Positions 1 to 9,791 of a stretch of DNA of 64,000 nt are shown here, in pieces. The number at the start of each line of letters is the position of its first letter. Position 1 is the stretch's first letter. The position numbers and the translations under genes were made by a program. This DNA comes from Streptomyces sp. RPA4-2 (GTDB lineage Bacteria; Actinomycetota; Actinomycetes; Streptomycetales; Streptomycetaceae), in contig NZ_CP050975.2 in NCBI RefSeq assembly GCF_012273515.2, forward strand, positions 5,022,001 through 5,086,000. The letters run 5' to 3'. A model generated the notes under the pieces. That model was not told the origin of the DNA. It worked only from the letters and a program-made list of their open reading frames with translations, and searched no databases.

Positions 1-85
1 AACCGTAGACACCACCCCACCCACCTCCCCGTACGGCCGCACTATCCTCGGGCTGTTGCACACGTACGGGGGAGGGCGCGCGACG

Positions 86-1485
86 ATGGAGAAGCTGGGG
101 GCGGGGACCCGCGTCAGATCGGGGCGTACCGGCTGATGGCGCGGCTCGGTGCCGGCGGGATGGGGAACGTCTATCTCGCACGCTCCGACCGCGGCCGTAC
201 GGTCGCCGTGAAACTGGTGCGCGAGGAACTGGCCGAGCAGGAGGAGTTCAGGGCCCGCTTCCGGCAGGAGGTGCGGGCCGCGCGCAGGGTCGGCGGCTAC
301 TGGACCGCGCCCGTGCTGGACGCGGACACGGAGGCCGACATCCCGTGGGTCGCGACCGGTTACGTGGCCGGGCCCAGCCTGCAGACCGTCGTCGGCCACG
401 ACCACGGCGCGCTCCCGGAGCGATCCGTGCGCATCCTCGCCGCCGGCCTGGCGCACGCCCTGAAGGACATCCACGCGGCCGGACTCATCCACCGCGACCT
501 CAAGCCCTCCAACGTGCTGGTGACGATCGACGGCCCGCGCGTCATCGACTTCGGGATCGCGCGCGCCCTGGAGACCGTCACCGACGGCGGCCTCACCCGC
601 ACCGGCGCGCTCGTCGGCTCTCCCGGTTTCATGGCGCCCGAGCAGGTCCGCGGCGACCGTGTCACGCCCGCGTGCGACATCTTCTGCCTCGGTTCGGTCC
701 TGTCGTACGCCGCCACGGGCGTGCTGCCGTTCGGGGCGACGAGCAGCGGGGTGCACGCGATGATGTTCCGCATCGCGCAGGAGGACCCGGACCTGGAGGG
801 CGTGCCGGAGGGGCTCGCCGACCTCGTACGGCACTGTCTGCGCAAGGATCCCGCGGCGCGGCCCTCGCTCGACGAGATCCTGGAGCGGACCGGCGCGGAG
901 GACACCGTCTCGGGCGGGCGGTCCCGTGACCCGTGGCTGCCGAGCGCGCTGGTGGCCCAACTGGGGCGGCATGCGGTGCGGTTGCTGGACACGGAGAACC
1001 CGGACGCGGCGCCCGCCGCGCTCCCGCCGGCCCCGGAGCGGGCCCCGGACCCGGCCGTGGATCTGTCCAAGCCCCCTGCGGCATCCGCCGCACCTGCCGC
1101 ATCCGCCGCACCCGATGCGCCTGTTACGCCCGCTGAACCCGTTGCCCCCGTCGCCTCCGGCGCCGCACCGGTTCCCGAGGTCGCCCCGGAACACGCCGCC
1201 ACCCCGCCGCCGGGGCAGCCGGGCTCCGCCGACCATCTCCCCACGATGATCGGGGGCTTCCACGGGACGCCCCCGCTTACCGCACCGCCCGCCCAGCACC
1301 CCGCGTACGGCTATCCCCAGCAGCACCCCAGTCCTTCGGGGCCGCCCGCGTACGGCTATCCACAGGGCGGCTGGGGCGCTCCGCCGGGCTCCTACGGCTC
1401 GACGACGCCGTACGGCCCCGGCGGCGGGCCCGCCCCGACCTCGTGGAGCCCCCGCGCAGAAGCGGCCGTTCCACCGCCGCCCTGA
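86..1485 (+). CDS. Ser/Thr protein kinase, catalytic half (frame broken at both ends)
   Basis: Hanks-type Ser/Thr kinase domain of a membrane-anchored receptor kinase. Numbered from ATG 136, it shows the glycine loop GAGGMG (5-10), catalytic Lys26 in VAVK, HRD (119-121), DFG (138-140) and an APE-type activation-loop end, then a long Pro/Ala linker with repeated AYGYP motifs. The likely true start is ATG 86: it opens MEKLGAG, and the next frame continues DPRQIGAYRL into the kinase, as in related Streptomyces kinases. One G seems missing from the run at 103-106. The frame also ends in PPPP at 1485 exactly where a membrane segment should follow, and that segment is present in another frame in the next entry. 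Substrate is unknown. Kinase identity is certain; intactness is not. Confidence 0.85.
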
Positions 1486-2033
1486 TCGTGGTGGCGCTGG
1501 TCGTCGCGCTGGGCGCGGGCGGCTCCGTCTACGCCCTGATGCGGGGCGGCGGCGACGGCACCGACGACTCCAAGGGGGCCCCGGCCACCACCGCGCCCAC
1601 GACCCCGGGCCCGACGGCATCCGGGCCGTCGGCCTCCGCCCCCACCGAGTCGTCCGAGTCGCCGTCGGCGGGGGGCGGGACGGTCCCGGAGGCGTTCCTC
1701 GGCACCTGGGACGCCTCCATCGACAACGCGACGGGGCACAACACGCGCCGGCTCACCATCCAGCAGGGCGAGGTCGGCGACGCGGTCCTCTTGCTCACCG
1801 CGGACGGCCCGCTCGGCAGCGGCACGTACCACTGCGTCTTCCAGGCCGAGCTGACCGCCGCCCCGGGCGCCGGCGGCCCGCTGCGGATCGGTCCCTCCCA
1901 GGTCTCCTCCGGCGAACCGCTCTCCTCCTGCACCCCGGGCGCCGCCTCCGAGGTGACCCTGCTGCCCGACGGCACTCTGCGCCGGGTGAACACGGGCTCC
2001 GGCGACGCCCTGACGTACACGAAGAGCGGCTGA
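1443..2033 (+). CDS. C-terminal membrane/extracellular part of the same kinase
   Basis: Reads from GTG 1443 as VEPPRRSGRSTAALIVV and continues into a transmembrane helix (about residues 12-34), a Ser/Pro/Thr-rich extracytoplasmic stalk, and a folded C-terminal domain of about 120 residues with two Cys. It overlaps the kinase frame by 43 nt, is offset by one base, and has no ribosome binding site. In related proteins this is continuous with the kinase, so it is most likely the sensor half of one 640-650 residue receptor kinase split by a single-base loss between about 1400 and 1445. As a stand-alone protein it would have no obvious role. Confidence 0.65.
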   Translation: MEPPRRSGRSTAALIVVALVVALGAGGSVYALMRGGGDGTDDSKGAPATTAPTTPGPTASGPSASAPTESSESPSAGGGTVPEAFLGTWDASIDNATGHNTRRLTIQQGEVGDAVLLLTADGPLGSGTYHCVFQAELTAAPGAGGPLRIGPSQVSSGEPLSSCTPGAASEVTLLPDGTLRRVNTGSGDALTYTKSG

Positions 2034-2173
2034 CGGGCGTACGTACCCGGGAAGCGGCGCACGCCGGGGCGGCCGCCGCGGAAGGCTGCTGAAACTTCAT
2101 CCGGCGTACGCCGGGCGTTCCCGCTCCGGGCCGTACGGTGATCCCACCGTCGGGCTCGGGGGAGTGGCTCGCG

Positions 2174-3727
2174 ATGGAGTGGCTGAGCGCAGAGAACGTA
2201 GTGGCCGTCGGGACCGCCGTGATCGGTGTCGTCGCCTCTGCCGTGATGGTCTGGTACGAGCGCCGGGTACCGCGGCGCAAGCGGATCGGGTACCGGGTGC
2301 AGATGGACAACCCGGTGGGCGACGACGTGCGTTCGGGGCGCGCCAACGTGCGGCTCGGGCTGTTCGACGAGGCGCCGGGCATGGCGGACGCCACGCTGGT
2401 GCTGCTGCGGATCGAGAACGACGGCTCGCAGAGCATCGCCGGGGACGACTACACGAGCCGTGAGCGGCACGGTCTGACCGCGGTGTTCACCGACCGCACC
2501 ATCCGGGGCGTGTCCGTCACCCAGCCGCCCGGCACCGACCACCTCATGGACCACTTCACCCCGGCGGCGGGGCTCAGCTACGAGGGCGGCACCCTGCGCA
2601 TCCCGCGCGTCCCGCTCAACCGGGGCGAGCACTTCAAGCTGCTCGTGCTGCTGTCGGGTGGTGACGTGGGATGCCCGATACGGATCGTCGGCGGCATCCG
2701 GGACGGCGAGGTCCACCCCAACCGCAGCGCCACGCCGGACGACACGCTGCCCCTGTTCAGCCGGGCGGCCCGGATCAGCACCGTCCTGCTCACGGCATGC
2801 GTGGTCACCCTGGCCGCGATCGTGGTCCTGCGCGACGACGACGCGGCCCCGATCGGCTGCGAGAGGGGCACGCTGAGGATCACCGGTTCGACGGCCTTCG
2901 CCCCCGCGATCCAGGAGCTGGCACAGCAGTACGAGAAGCACTGCGGAGGGTCCACCATCACCGTGGACGCGCGCGGCAGTGAAGCCGGGGTCCACGACCT
3001 CGCCGCCCTGGGCGCCCAGTCGGAGAGGAGTGCCCGGTCCGTGATCGCGTTCTCCGACGGCCCCGCGGCCGACGGGCCCCGGGAACTCTTCGGGACCCGG
3101 GTCGCCCTGTCCGTCTTCACCCTGGTCGTCAACGACGACATCCAGCTTCGCCAGGGGCTCTCCCTGGACGACGTACGCCGCGTCTACCGCGGTGGGATCA
3201 CGCGCTGGAGGCAGCTCGACGCCGGCCTTCCCGACCTGCCCGTCGTCCTCGTCAGCCGCAACGCCGAGTCCGGTACCCGGCAGATCTTCCAGCGGCGGGT
3301 CCTGGGAGCCTGGGAGCGAGTCCCCAGCACGTCCCTGGACTGTGTGCGCAAGGACGACGCCACGGCTCCCGTCACGCGCTGCGAACTCGACTCCACGCAA
3401 AAGGTGCTGGACACCGTGGCCGAGGTCCCCGGCGCCATCGGCTACAGCGAACTCACCCTCGCCACCGCTCACAAGGGGCTGCGGCCCGTGGCTCTCGACG
3501 GTGCCGCGGCCTCGGTCGCCGACATCGAGAACGGCAGGAGCGACTACCCGTACCGCGGAGTCGAGTACGCCTACACCTACAACCGGCCGCCGGCCGGCTC
3601 GCTCGCCGCGAGCTTCCTCGCCTACGTCGTCCAGGGCACCGGGGAGAGCGTCATCCGTGCCCACGGCCAGCTTTCGTGCTCGGCGTCGAAGGCGCTGCGG
3701 ATGTGCGACGACGGGGGGCGGGGCTGA
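2174..3727 (+). CDS. Membrane-anchored PstS-like substrate-binding protein
   Basis: Predicted 517-residue membrane protein. ATG 2174 is preferred over GTG 2138 because GGGGAG lies 9 nt upstream. An N-terminal helix (about residues 8-28) is followed by a cytoplasmic-type beta-rich domain of about 160 residues, a second helix (ISTVLLTACVVTL), and a C-terminal periplasmic-binding-protein fold starting GTLRITGSTAF, typical of the phosphate-binding PstS/PBP-like family. No permease or ATPase genes are adjacent, so it is more likely a sensor or accessory binding protein than part of a Pst transporter. It follows the kinase by 140 nt, and a functional link is possible but not shown. The ligand is unproven. 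Confidence 0.75.
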   Translation: MEWLSAENVVAVGTAVIGVVASAVMVWYERRVPRRKRIGYRVQMDNPVGDDVRSGRANVRLGLFDEAPGMADATLVLLRIENDGSQSIAGDDYTSRERHGLTAVFTDRTIRGVSVTQPPGTDHLMDHFTPAAGLSYEGGTLRIPRVPLNRGEHFKLLVLLSGGDVGCPIRIVGGIRDGEVHPNRSATPDDTLPLFSRAARISTVLLTACVVTLAAIVVLRDDDAAPIGCERGTLRITGSTAFAPAIQELAQQYEKHCGGSTITVDARGSEAGVHDLAALGAQSERSARSVIAFSDGPAADGPRELFGTRVALSVFTLVVNDDIQLRQGLSLDDVRRVYRGGITRWRQLDAGLPDLPVVLVSRNAESGTRQIFQRRVLGAWERVPSTSLDCVRKDDATAPVTRCELDSTQKVLDTVAEVPGAIGYSELTLATAHKGLRPVALDGAAASVADIENGRSDYPYRGVEYAYTYNRPPAGSLAASFLAYVVQGTGESVIRAHGQLSCSASKALRMCDDGGRG

Positions 3728-3748
3728 CGGGGCGAGCCGGTCCGAGGC

Positions 3749-4498
3749 CTACCATCTCGACTCCGGCGGGCGCTGGCGGGGCATGTTCGGGCGGGCCCCG
3801 TTCGGGGGCGGCGGAAACCTGCCCTGTGCCGCCCCCGCGTCCGGCCTCGGTCCGGTGACCGGTGAGGACTGGATGCCGAGGGGGGCGGAACCGGTGCGGA
3901 ACTCCACCATCCAGTCCGCGGTCTCGGCCCGGACCAGCTCCGTGATGTCCTCCGTGAACCTGCGCAGCACGCCGAGACACCGCTCCGCCGCCTCGCCGGC
4001 GGTCCCCTCCGCGGGCCCCAGCACCTCCCGCACGCTCTCGGACGCCCAGTCGAACTGGAGCACCTGGAGCCGCCGCTGCACGGCCTGCGCCGTGGCCACG
4101 TCCCTTATCCACCCGGAGGTCACCCCGAAGAACCGGTCGCCCGCCACACACGCCACCCCGAACAGCAGCGCGAGATACCCCCAGGGAGCCACGCCACCGA
4201 CCACTCCGGTGAGATCCAGCAGCGGCAGGGCGGCTCCGGCCATCGCTCCCAGCGCCGCCCCGCCCCGCAGGCCCCGGGCCGCCCACCGCTTCCCCGCCCG
4301 GTCCGCGAGGTACCAGGACGCCGTGTCGAGAGCCCCCCGCTCCACCCACTGGTACAGCTCGTGGAGCCGGTCGGCCGGTTCCCCCCAGTCCCCGAGGGGG
4401 AGCGGCCGGCCGGTCAGGTCGCCCGGCCGGAGACCCCCGGCCCCGTCGTTGCGAGCGTCCTGGGGCGGCCCCTCGGGCTGCATCTCCGGCTGGCTCAC
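3749..4498 (-). CDS. SLATT-domain-type membrane protein
   Basis: Predicted 249 residues. GTG 4498 (MSQPEMQPEG) has AGGGAG just upstream, and the longer frame to 4549 is unlikely. Two hydrophobic helices (around GGAALGAMAGAALPLLDL and APWGYLALLFGVACVAG) are followed by an amphipathic helical stretch (TAQAVQRRLQVLQFDWASESVREVL) and a disordered Pro-rich tail. This 2-TM plus cytoplasmic helix layout resembles SLATT proteins, some of which are predicted pore-forming effectors of nucleotide-signalled defence. Here there is no nucleotidyltransferase neighbour, so that role is not implied. It is convergent with the PstS-like gene. Confidence 0.65.
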   Translation of the reverse strand: MSQPEMQPEGPPQDARNDGAGGLRPGDLTGRPLPLGDWGEPADRLHELYQWVERGALDTASWYLADRAGKRWAARGLRGGAALGAMAGAALPLLDLTGVVGGVAPWGYLALLFGVACVAGDRFFGVTSGWIRDVATAQAVQRRLQVLQFDWASESVREVLGPAEGTAGEAAERCLGVLRRFTEDITELVRAETADWMVEFRTGSAPLGIQSSPVTGPRPDAGAAQGRFPPPPNGARPNMPRQRPPESRW

Positions 4499-4833
4499 CC
4501 GGCACTCCCTACTGACGACGGCGATGACGCCGACGACGACGCGGGCCACGACTCCGGCGACGACGGCTCCGACGAAAACTAGTGACGTTGTGTGATGCTG
4601 CGTGACGCATGATGCGCAGGCGCCGCCCCTTTCCTACCGCCCAATGGGTGGCGATGGCCCGGTTTTCACCGGTTTTCCGCCCGGAAGAGGGTCTTGGTCA
4701 GGTATAGGCGGACGGGCGGTGTCACTCGAAAGAGTGCTGGGGCGACCGGCCCGTCGACCACGTAGGCTCGTGCTGAGCGGGAAAACCCCGTCCGGACAGT
4801 GGTGCCGATAGCCGTACGACCCAGGAGCTGATC
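4499..4833. other. Intergenic region before ybaB
   Basis: Divergent spacer between the SLATT gene and ybaB. A TAGGCT hexamer at 4763-4768 is a good -10 candidate for ybaB-recR transcription, with no convincing -35. I looked for an SRP RNA, whose conserved GGAAGCAGC-type loop is absent, and for tRNA cloverleaves, and found neither. CCGGTTTT occurs twice close together near 4660. Confidence 0.4.
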
Positions 4834-5184
4834 GTGATTCCCGGTGGTGGCCAGCCCAACATGCAGCAGCTGCTCCAGCAGGCCCAGAAGATGCAACAGG
4901 ACCTCGCGAACGCGCAGGAGGAACTCGGGCGCACGGAGGTGGAAGGCCAGTCGGGCGGCGGCCTGGTGAAGGCGACGGTGACCGGCTCCGGCGAGCTCCG
5001 CGCCCTGGTGATCGACCCGAAGGCGGTCGACCCCGAGGACACGGAGACGCTCGCCGACCTGGTCGTCGCGGCGGTCCAGGCGGCGAACGAGAACGCGCAG
5101 GCGCTCCAGCAGCAGAAGCTCGGCCCGCTCGCCCAGGGCCTCGGCGGCGGCAGCGGCAGCGGCATCCCTGGTCTGCCCTTCTAA
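4834..5184 (+). CDS. ybaB: YbaB/EbfC family nucleoid-associated protein
   Basis: Small DNA-binding, nucleoid-associated protein, 116 residues, typical for the family. GTG start with AGGAG 8 nt upstream. The sequence has the family pattern [15 protein letters not shown] in the N-terminal helix, followed by the [20 protein letters not shown] beta sheet. The Gly-rich tail [13 protein letters not shown] is a common C-terminal signature. It lies 58 nt upstream of recR, an arrangement conserved across bacteria that links the two in recombination or nucleoid maintenance. Confidence 0.95.
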   Translation: MIPGGGQPNMQQLLQQAQKMQQDLANAQEELGRTEVEGQSGGGLVKATVTGSGELRALVIDPKAVDPEDTETLADLVVAAVQAANENAQALQQQKLGPLAQGLGGGSGSGIPGLPF

Positions 5185-5242
5185 GACCGGCGGCGGCCAA
5201 CTACCGTACGTACTGAAAGAATCCAGGAAGGGCGGCAGTCCG

Positions 5243-5842
5243 TTGTACGAAGGCGTGGTCCAGGACCTCATCGACGAGTTGGGGCGGCTGCCCGGCGTCG
5301 GTCCCAAGAGCGCGCAGCGGATCGCCTTCCACATCCTGCAGGCCGAGCCGACGGACGTCCGCCGGCTCGCGCAGTGCCTCATGGAGGTCAAGGCGAGGGT
5401 CCGCTTCTGCGCGACCTGCGGCAACGTGGCACAGGAGGAGCTGTGCAACATCTGCCGCGACCCGCGCCGCGATCTGTCGGTGATCTGCGTGGTCGAGGAA
5501 CCGAAGGACGTCGTCGCGGTCGAGCGGACGCGTGAGTTCCGGGGGAAGTACCACGTGCTCGGCGGAGCGATCAGCCCGATCGAAGGTGTGGGCCCGGACG
5601 ACCTGCGGATAAGGGAACTCCTCGCCCGCCTCGCGGACGGCGTGGTCACGGAACTCATCCTGGCCACCGACCCGAACCTGGAGGGCGAGGCCACGGCCAC
5701 GTATCTCGCCCGCATGATCAAGCCCATGGGCCTCAGGGTCACCCGCCTGGCCAGCGGCCTCCCGGTGGGTGGCGACCTGGAATACGCGGACGAGGTCACG
5801 CTCGGCCGCGCCTTCGAGGGGAGACGACTCCTAGATGTCTGA
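5243..5842 (+). CDS. recR: Recombination mediator RecR
   Basis: RecFOR-pathway protein that helps load RecA at gaps. 199 residues, normal length. Helix-hairpin-helix [13 protein letters not shown] (16-28), Cys4 zinc site C56/C59/C68/C71, then a Toprim domain ([11 protein letters not shown]) and the conserved [15 protein letters not shown]. The start is TTG 5243 with AGGAAGGG upstream. The stop overlaps the next gene by 8 nt, so recR and DUF5063 are co-translated. Confidence 0.97.
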   Translation: MYEGVVQDLIDELGRLPGVGPKSAQRIAFHILQAEPTDVRRLAQCLMEVKARVRFCATCGNVAQEELCNICRDPRRDLSVICVVEEPKDVVAVERTREFRGKYHVLGGAISPIEGVGPDDLRIRELLARLADGVVTELILATDPNLEGEATATYLARMIKPMGLRVTRLASGLPVGGDLEYADEVTLGRAFEGRRLLDV

Positions 5843-6494
5843 CGCCACACTGCACGCCACCAGCCAGGACCCCGACGACTTCGTGGTCCAGATCGCCGAC
5901 CAGGTGGAGAGCTTCCTGGTCGCCGTCACCGAGGTGGCCAAGGGCGACGAGCCGGACTCGGCGGTTCCCTTCCTCCTCCTGGAGATCTCCCAACTCCTCC
6001 TGGCCGGCGGCCGCCTGGGCGCGCACGAGGACATCGTCCCCGACGAGCCCTACGAGCCGGACCTCGGCCCGGAGCCGGACGTCGACGAGCTGCGCCGGCG
6101 CCTGGCCGTGATGCTGGAACCGGTCGACGTCTACTCCGAGGTCTTCGACCCGTACGAGCCCCGCAAGGCCCCGGTGGCCTGCCGGATCTCGGACGACTTC
6201 GCCGACGTCTTCACGGACCTGCGCCACGGCATGGCCCACTACCGCGCCGGACGCACCAGCGAGGCGCTGTGGTGGTGGCAGTTCTCGTACTTCTCGAACT
6301 GGGGCTCCACCGCCTCGGCCGCCCTGCGCGCCCTGCAGTCCCTGGTCGCCCATGTGCGGCTGAACCAGCCCCTGGACGACCTGAACGGCCTGGACACCGA
6401 CCAGGACCTCGGTGAGGAGATCCTCGCGGAGGAGGCGGGCCGGGTGATGGCCGAGGAGATCGGGGGCCCGCTGGGCCTGGGGACGGCCAAGTAG
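5835..6494 (+). CDS. DUF5063 domain-containing protein
   Basis: Acidic 219-residue cytoplasmic protein with no signal or membrane segment, matching the DUF5063 family that sits directly after recR in actinobacteria. Conserved-looking elements are [15 protein letters not shown] near the N terminus and the Trp-rich [19 protein letters not shown] near residue 145. It overlaps recR by 8 nt, so it is translationally coupled. The function is unknown. Confidence 0.85.
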   Translation: MSDATLHATSQDPDDFVVQIADQVESFLVAVTEVAKGDEPDSAVPFLLLEISQLLLAGGRLGAHEDIVPDEPYEPDLGPEPDVDELRRRLAVMLEPVDVYSEVFDPYEPRKAPVACRISDDFADVFTDLRHGMAHYRAGRTSEALWWWQFSYFSNWGSTASAALRALQSLVAHVRLNQPLDDLNGLDTDQDLGEEILAEEAGRVMAEEIGGPLGLGTAK

Positions 6495-6506
6495 GCCGGC
6501 CGCGGC

Positions 6507-6556
6507 GAGACCCGGCGAGACCCGGCGGGACCCGGCGAGACCCGGCGGGACCCGGC
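6507..6556. repeat. 10-bp tandem repeat (GRGACCCGGC) x5
   Basis: Five head-to-tail decamers of the form GAGACCCGGC or GGGACCCGGC just after the DUF5063 stop. There is no unique spacer, so it is a simple tandem repeat and not a CRISPR. Confidence 0.9.
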
Positions 6557-6909
6557 GGGCGCAATGGCTGCAACGGGTGCTCCGGTGCACACCGTGCGCT
6601 CCGGGCACACCAGCTACTCGGGCATCTCGGGTACGCCGGGCGTGCGCCCCTCCCTCGCCGGCACCCGGGTCACACCGGTCCCGTGTGACTCGGGGCACTT
6701 TCCGGAGTGACGGGGCCGGGGCATGGGCAGATGCCGCTCGGAGCGGCCGGAGGATCCCTGACGGCCTCGGTCGACCTGACGGTCCGCAGTGATCACGTCG
6801 TGAGCGGGACATCTCACGATGCGATACTTCGGAAGGGAAATCCGGCCGCTCGTTAAACTGAGCGCACCGCAGTAGTGCGGTGCAGAGACAGATGGAGCGA
6901 GGAGCGCAC
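6557..6909 (+). promoter_or_regulatory. Leader/promoter region of ask-asd
   Basis: Holds a perfect 7-bp stem GTCACAC/GTGTGAC at 6669-6689, a -10-like TAAACT at 6854-6859, and a perfect 8-bp hairpin GCACCGCA-GTAG-TGCGGTGC at 6864-6883 that would fall in the 5' leader about 26 nt before the ask start. No riboswitch class is recognisable. The hairpin could modulate ask translation, but this is inference. Confidence 0.4.
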
Positions 6910-8187
6910 GTGGGCCTTGTCGTGCAGAAGTACGGAGGTTCCTCCGTAGCCGATGCCGAGGGCATCAAGCGCGTCGCCAAGCGAATCGTGGAAGCGAAGA
7001 AGAACGGCCACCAGGTGGTCGTGGTCGTTTCCGCGATGGGCGACACGACGGACGAGCTGATCGATCTCGCCGAGCAGGTGTCTCCGATGCCCAGCGGGCG
7101 AGAGTTCGACATGCTGCTGACCGCGGGAGAGCGGATCTCCATGGCCCTGCTGGCGATGGCGATCAAGAACCTGGGCCACAGCGCCCAGTCGTTCACCGGC
7201 AGCCAGGCCGGTGTCATCACCGACTCGGTCCACAACAAAGCGCGGATCATCGACGTCACGCCCGGCCGTATCCGGACGGCCCTCGACGAGGGCAACATCG
7301 CCATCGTCGCCGGGTTCCAGGGCGTCTCGCAGGACAAGAAGGACATCACCACGCTCGGGCGCGGTGGCTCCGACACGACGGCCGTCGCGCTCGCCGCGGC
7401 GCTCGACGCCGAGGTCTGCGAGATCTACACCGACGTGGACGGCGTGTTCACCGCCGACCCACGGGTGGTGAAGAAGGCGAAGAAGATCGACTGGATCGCC
7501 TTCGAGGACATGCTGGAGCTCGCCGCCTCCGGCTCCAAGGTGCTGCTCCACCGCTGTGTGGAGTACGCCCGCCGCTACAACATCCCGATCCACGTGCGCT
7601 CGTCCTTCAGCGGACTGCAGGGCACCTGGGTCAGCAACGCACCGATCCAGCAAGGGGACCAGAAGGTGGAGCAGGCCATCATCTCCGGTGTCGCTCACGA
7701 CACCTCCGAGGCCAAGGTCACGGTCGTCGGTGTCCCGGACAAGCCGGGCGAGGCCGCTTCGATCTTCCGGGCCATCGCCGACGCCGAGGTCAACATCGAC
7801 ATGGTCGTGCAGAACGTGTCCGCGGCCTCCACGGGCCTCACGGACATCTCCTTCACCCTTCCCAAGACCGAGGGCCGCAAGGCCATCGACGCCCTGGAGA
7901 AGGCCAGGAACGTGATCGGCTTCGACTCGCTGCGTTACGACGACCAGATCGGCAAGATCTCGCTGGTCGGCGCGGGCATGAAGACGAACCCGGGTGTCAC
8001 GGCCGGCTTCTTCGAGGCGCTCAGCGACGCCGGGGTCAACATCGAGCTGATCTCGACCTCCGAGATCCGTATCTCGGTCGTGACCCGCGCGGACGACGTG
8101 CCGGAGGCCGTACGCGCCGTGCACACGGCCTTCGGGCTCGACTCCGACAGCGACGAGGCCGTCGTCTACGGGGGCACTGGCCGCTGA
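6910..8187 (+). CDS. ask: Aspartokinase
   Basis: Phosphorylates L-aspartate, the first step to Lys, Thr, Met and diaminopimelate. 425 residues. GTG 6910 ([13 protein letters not shown]) is preferred, with GAGGAG upstream; the ATG at 6880 lacks support. The kinase domain has KYGGSS near residue 7 and [12 protein letters not shown] near 150; two ACT domains ([11 protein letters not shown] and [13 protein letters not shown]) indicate Lys/Thr feedback control. It overlaps asd by 1 nt (TGATG). An internal in-frame GTG at 7666 with AAGGGGA upstream could give a separate 173-residue beta subunit. Confidence 0.97.
   Translation: MGLVVQKYGGSSVADAEGIKRVAKRIVEAKKNGHQVVVVVSAMGDTTDELIDLAEQVSPMPSGREFDMLLTAGERISMALLAMAIKNLGHSAQSFTGSQAGVITDSVHNKARIIDVTPGRIRTALDEGNIAIVAGFQGVSQDKKDITTLGRGGSDTTAVALAAALDAEVCEIYTDVDGVFTADPRVVKKAKKIDWIAFEDMLELAASGSKVLLHRCVEYARRYNIPIHVRSSFSGLQGTWVSNAPIQQGDQKVEQAIISGVAHDTSEAKVTVVGVPDKPGEAASIFRAIADAEVNIDMVVQNVSAASTGLTDISFTLPKTEGRKAIDALEKARNVIGFDSLRYDDQIGKISLVGAGMKTNPGVTAGFFEALSDAGVNIELISTSEIRISVVTRADDVPEAVRAVHTAFGLDSDSDEAVVYGGTGR
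7666..8187 (+). promoter_or_regulatory. Possible internal start: aspartokinase beta subunit
   Basis: In-frame GTG 7666 is preceded by AAGGGGA at 7652-7658 (7-nt spacing) and would yield 173 residues covering both ACT domains. Corynebacterium lysC makes an alpha2beta2 enzyme from such an internal start, with a beta subunit of about 172 residues, so the size fits. Whether it is used here is inference. Confidence 0.55.
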
Positions 8188-9326
8188 TGGCCGAACGGAC
8201 CGGGCGACCGGCTGAACACTCCGGATTCCCCGGTCACTCCGGCCACCCCGGACGCCTCGGACGTCCGACGCTCGCGGTCGTGGGTGCGACCGGGGCCGTC
8301 GGCCGCGTCATGCTCCAGATCCTGTCCCAGCACGCGGACATCTGGGGCGAGATCCGTCTGCTCGCCTCCCCGCGCTCGGCCGGCCGCAAGCTGGCCGTGC
8401 GCGGCGAGGAGGTCGAGGTGGCGGCACTGAGCGAGGCCGCCCTGGACGGGGTCGACGTCGCGATGTTCGACGTACCCGACGAGGTGGCCGCGCACTGGGC
8501 GCCGATCGCCGCCGCCAAGGGCGTGATCGTGGTGGACAACTCGGGCGCCTTCCGGATGGACCCGGACGTGCCCCTCGTCGTCCCCGAGGTCAATCCGCAC
8601 ACGACGCGGATGCGTCCGCGCGGGATCATCGCCAACCCGAACTGCACCACCCTCTCCATGATCGTGGCGCTCGGCGCGCTGCACGCCGAGTTCGGGCTGC
8701 GTGAGCTGGTGGTCTCCAGCTACCAGGCGGTGAGCGGCGCCGGGCGCGCCGGCGTCGAGACCCTGCGCCAGCAGCTGTCCCTGGTTGCCGGTACGGAACT
8801 GGGGACCAACCCCGGAGACGTACGCCGTGCAGTGGGGGACAACACCGGCCCGTTCCCGGAGCCGGTGGCGCTGAACGTCGTACCGTGGGCCGGGTCGCTG
8901 CGCGAGGACGGCTGGTCCTCGGAGGAGATGAAGGTGCGGGACGAGTCCCGCAAGATCCTCGGACTGCCCCACCTGCCGGTGGCCGTGACCTGCGTCCGCG
9001 TCCCGGTCGTCACCACGCACTCCCTCACCGTCCACGCCCGCTTCGAGGACACGGTCACGGTGGCGAGAGCACGGGAGATCCTGGCCACCGCGCCCGGGGT
9101 CGTCCTGTTCGACGATCCGGCGGCCGGGGAGTTCCCCACTCCCGCCGACGTCGTGGGTACCGACCCGACCTGGGTCGGCCGCGTCCGCCGGGCACTCGAC
9201 GATCCGACCGCCCTCGAACTCTTCGTCTGCGGCGACAACCTCCGCAAGGGCGCCGCGCTCAACACGGCGCAGATCGCCGAGCTGGTGGCGGCGGAACTGT
9301 CGGTTCGTCACCCGGGGAAGGCGTGA
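8187..9326 (+). CDS. asd: Aspartate-semialdehyde dehydrogenase
   Basis: Reduces aspartyl-phosphate to aspartate semialdehyde with NADPH, following Ask. 379 residues. The Rossmann motif GATGAVG starts near residue 34, and the catalytic Cys is in NPNCTT. Compared with typical Asd (about 340 residues) there is an unusual 25-30 residue N-terminal extension with a [12 protein letters not shown] low-complexity run. The ATG overlaps the ask stop (TGATG), so the two enzymes are coupled. The perfect hairpin at 9478-9513 likely ends the operon. Confidence 0.96.
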   Translation: MAERTGRPAEHSGFPGHSGHPGRLGRPTLAVVGATGAVGRVMLQILSQHADIWGEIRLLASPRSAGRKLAVRGEEVEVAALSEAALDGVDVAMFDVPDEVAAHWAPIAAAKGVIVVDNSGAFRMDPDVPLVVPEVNPHTTRMRPRGIIANPNCTTLSMIVALGALHAEFGLRELVVSSYQAVSGAGRAGVETLRQQLSLVAGTELGTNPGDVRRAVGDNTGPFPEPVALNVVPWAGSLREDGWSSEEMKVRDESRKILGLPHLPVAVTCVRVPVVTTHSLTVHARFEDTVTVARAREILATAPGVVLFDDPAAGEFPTPADVVGTDPTWVGRVRRALDDPTALELFVCGDNLRKGAALNTAQIAELVAAELSVRHPGKA

Positions 9327-9791
9327 CCTGCGCGGCAGGTTTCCCGGCCGCGGCCGAAGGCCGCGAAAAATCTCCCTGGTCATCCCCGGATTCGTTTGTA
9401 GGATCTGTGTGAGTCGTGTGGCCGGAATAATGGTCCGTACCACTTGAACGAGACCCACCCGGCGTTCGAAGATTTCCCTCCCCGCTCTCCGCAACCGTGC
9501 GGAGGGCGGGGAGCGTCTTTGCGGTAGCCCTGCGCGGGTGGTCCGGGGGCGGCAGGGCACATGGGGCATAGGGGATGAGCTTTTACGCATGAGGGCTTTC
9601 AGTGCACTTTCAGGCGCGCTGCCGGGCGCGTCGGCGGGGGTTCCGGCATCGGTTCCGATGGGTGTCGCGGTGTGCGTGAGAGTGGGCGTCGCGGTGCGTG
9701 CGCGGGTGGGGGTTTCGGCCGAAGTGATGGCTGAAGCGAATGTGATGCCTGTCGCGTACAACCCTGACGGGGGGACGCGTGTCCAACTGGC
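9327..9791. other. Intergenic region asd - sigma factor
   Basis: Besides the hairpin at 9478-9513, a TAGGAT hexamer at 9399-9404 matches a vegetative -10. It would give a transcript through the hairpin toward the sigma gene or, alternatively, a short RNA. The stretch 9600-9720 is a GTG/GCG-rich simple sequence. No convincing gene. Confidence 0.4.
9478..9513 (+). terminator. Strong hairpin terminator after asd
   Basis: A 16-bp stem (left arm 9478-9493, right arm 9498-9513, loop ACCG) with a single T-G wobble, followed by CGTCTTTG. It fits an intrinsic terminator of the GC-rich type with little U-tract. Confidence 0.7.

Noticed and set aside
86..2033. Programmed frameshifting as explanation for the kinase breaks
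   Set aside because: No slippery heptamer or downstream structure is evident at either break, and similar single-base losses occur in acs and SulP-CA, favouring sequence error.
1529..3664. 711-codon open frame on the minus strand
   Set aside because: Antisense shadow of the kinase/PstS-like genes; composition follows third-codon-position GC of the plus-strand genes and no domain is recognisable.
3749..4498. SLATT protein as effector of a defence system
   Set aside because: No CD-NTase, reverse transcriptase or other defence gene beside it; genes on both sides are housekeeping or signalling.
4499..4833. SRP RNA or tRNA gene upstream of ybaB-recR
   Set aside because: No GGAAGCAGC-type SRP loop and no cloverleaf on either strand.
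6507..6556. Possible CRISPR array
   Set aside because: 10-bp units without spacers; simple tandem repeat. No CRISPR array or cas gene was seen in the window.
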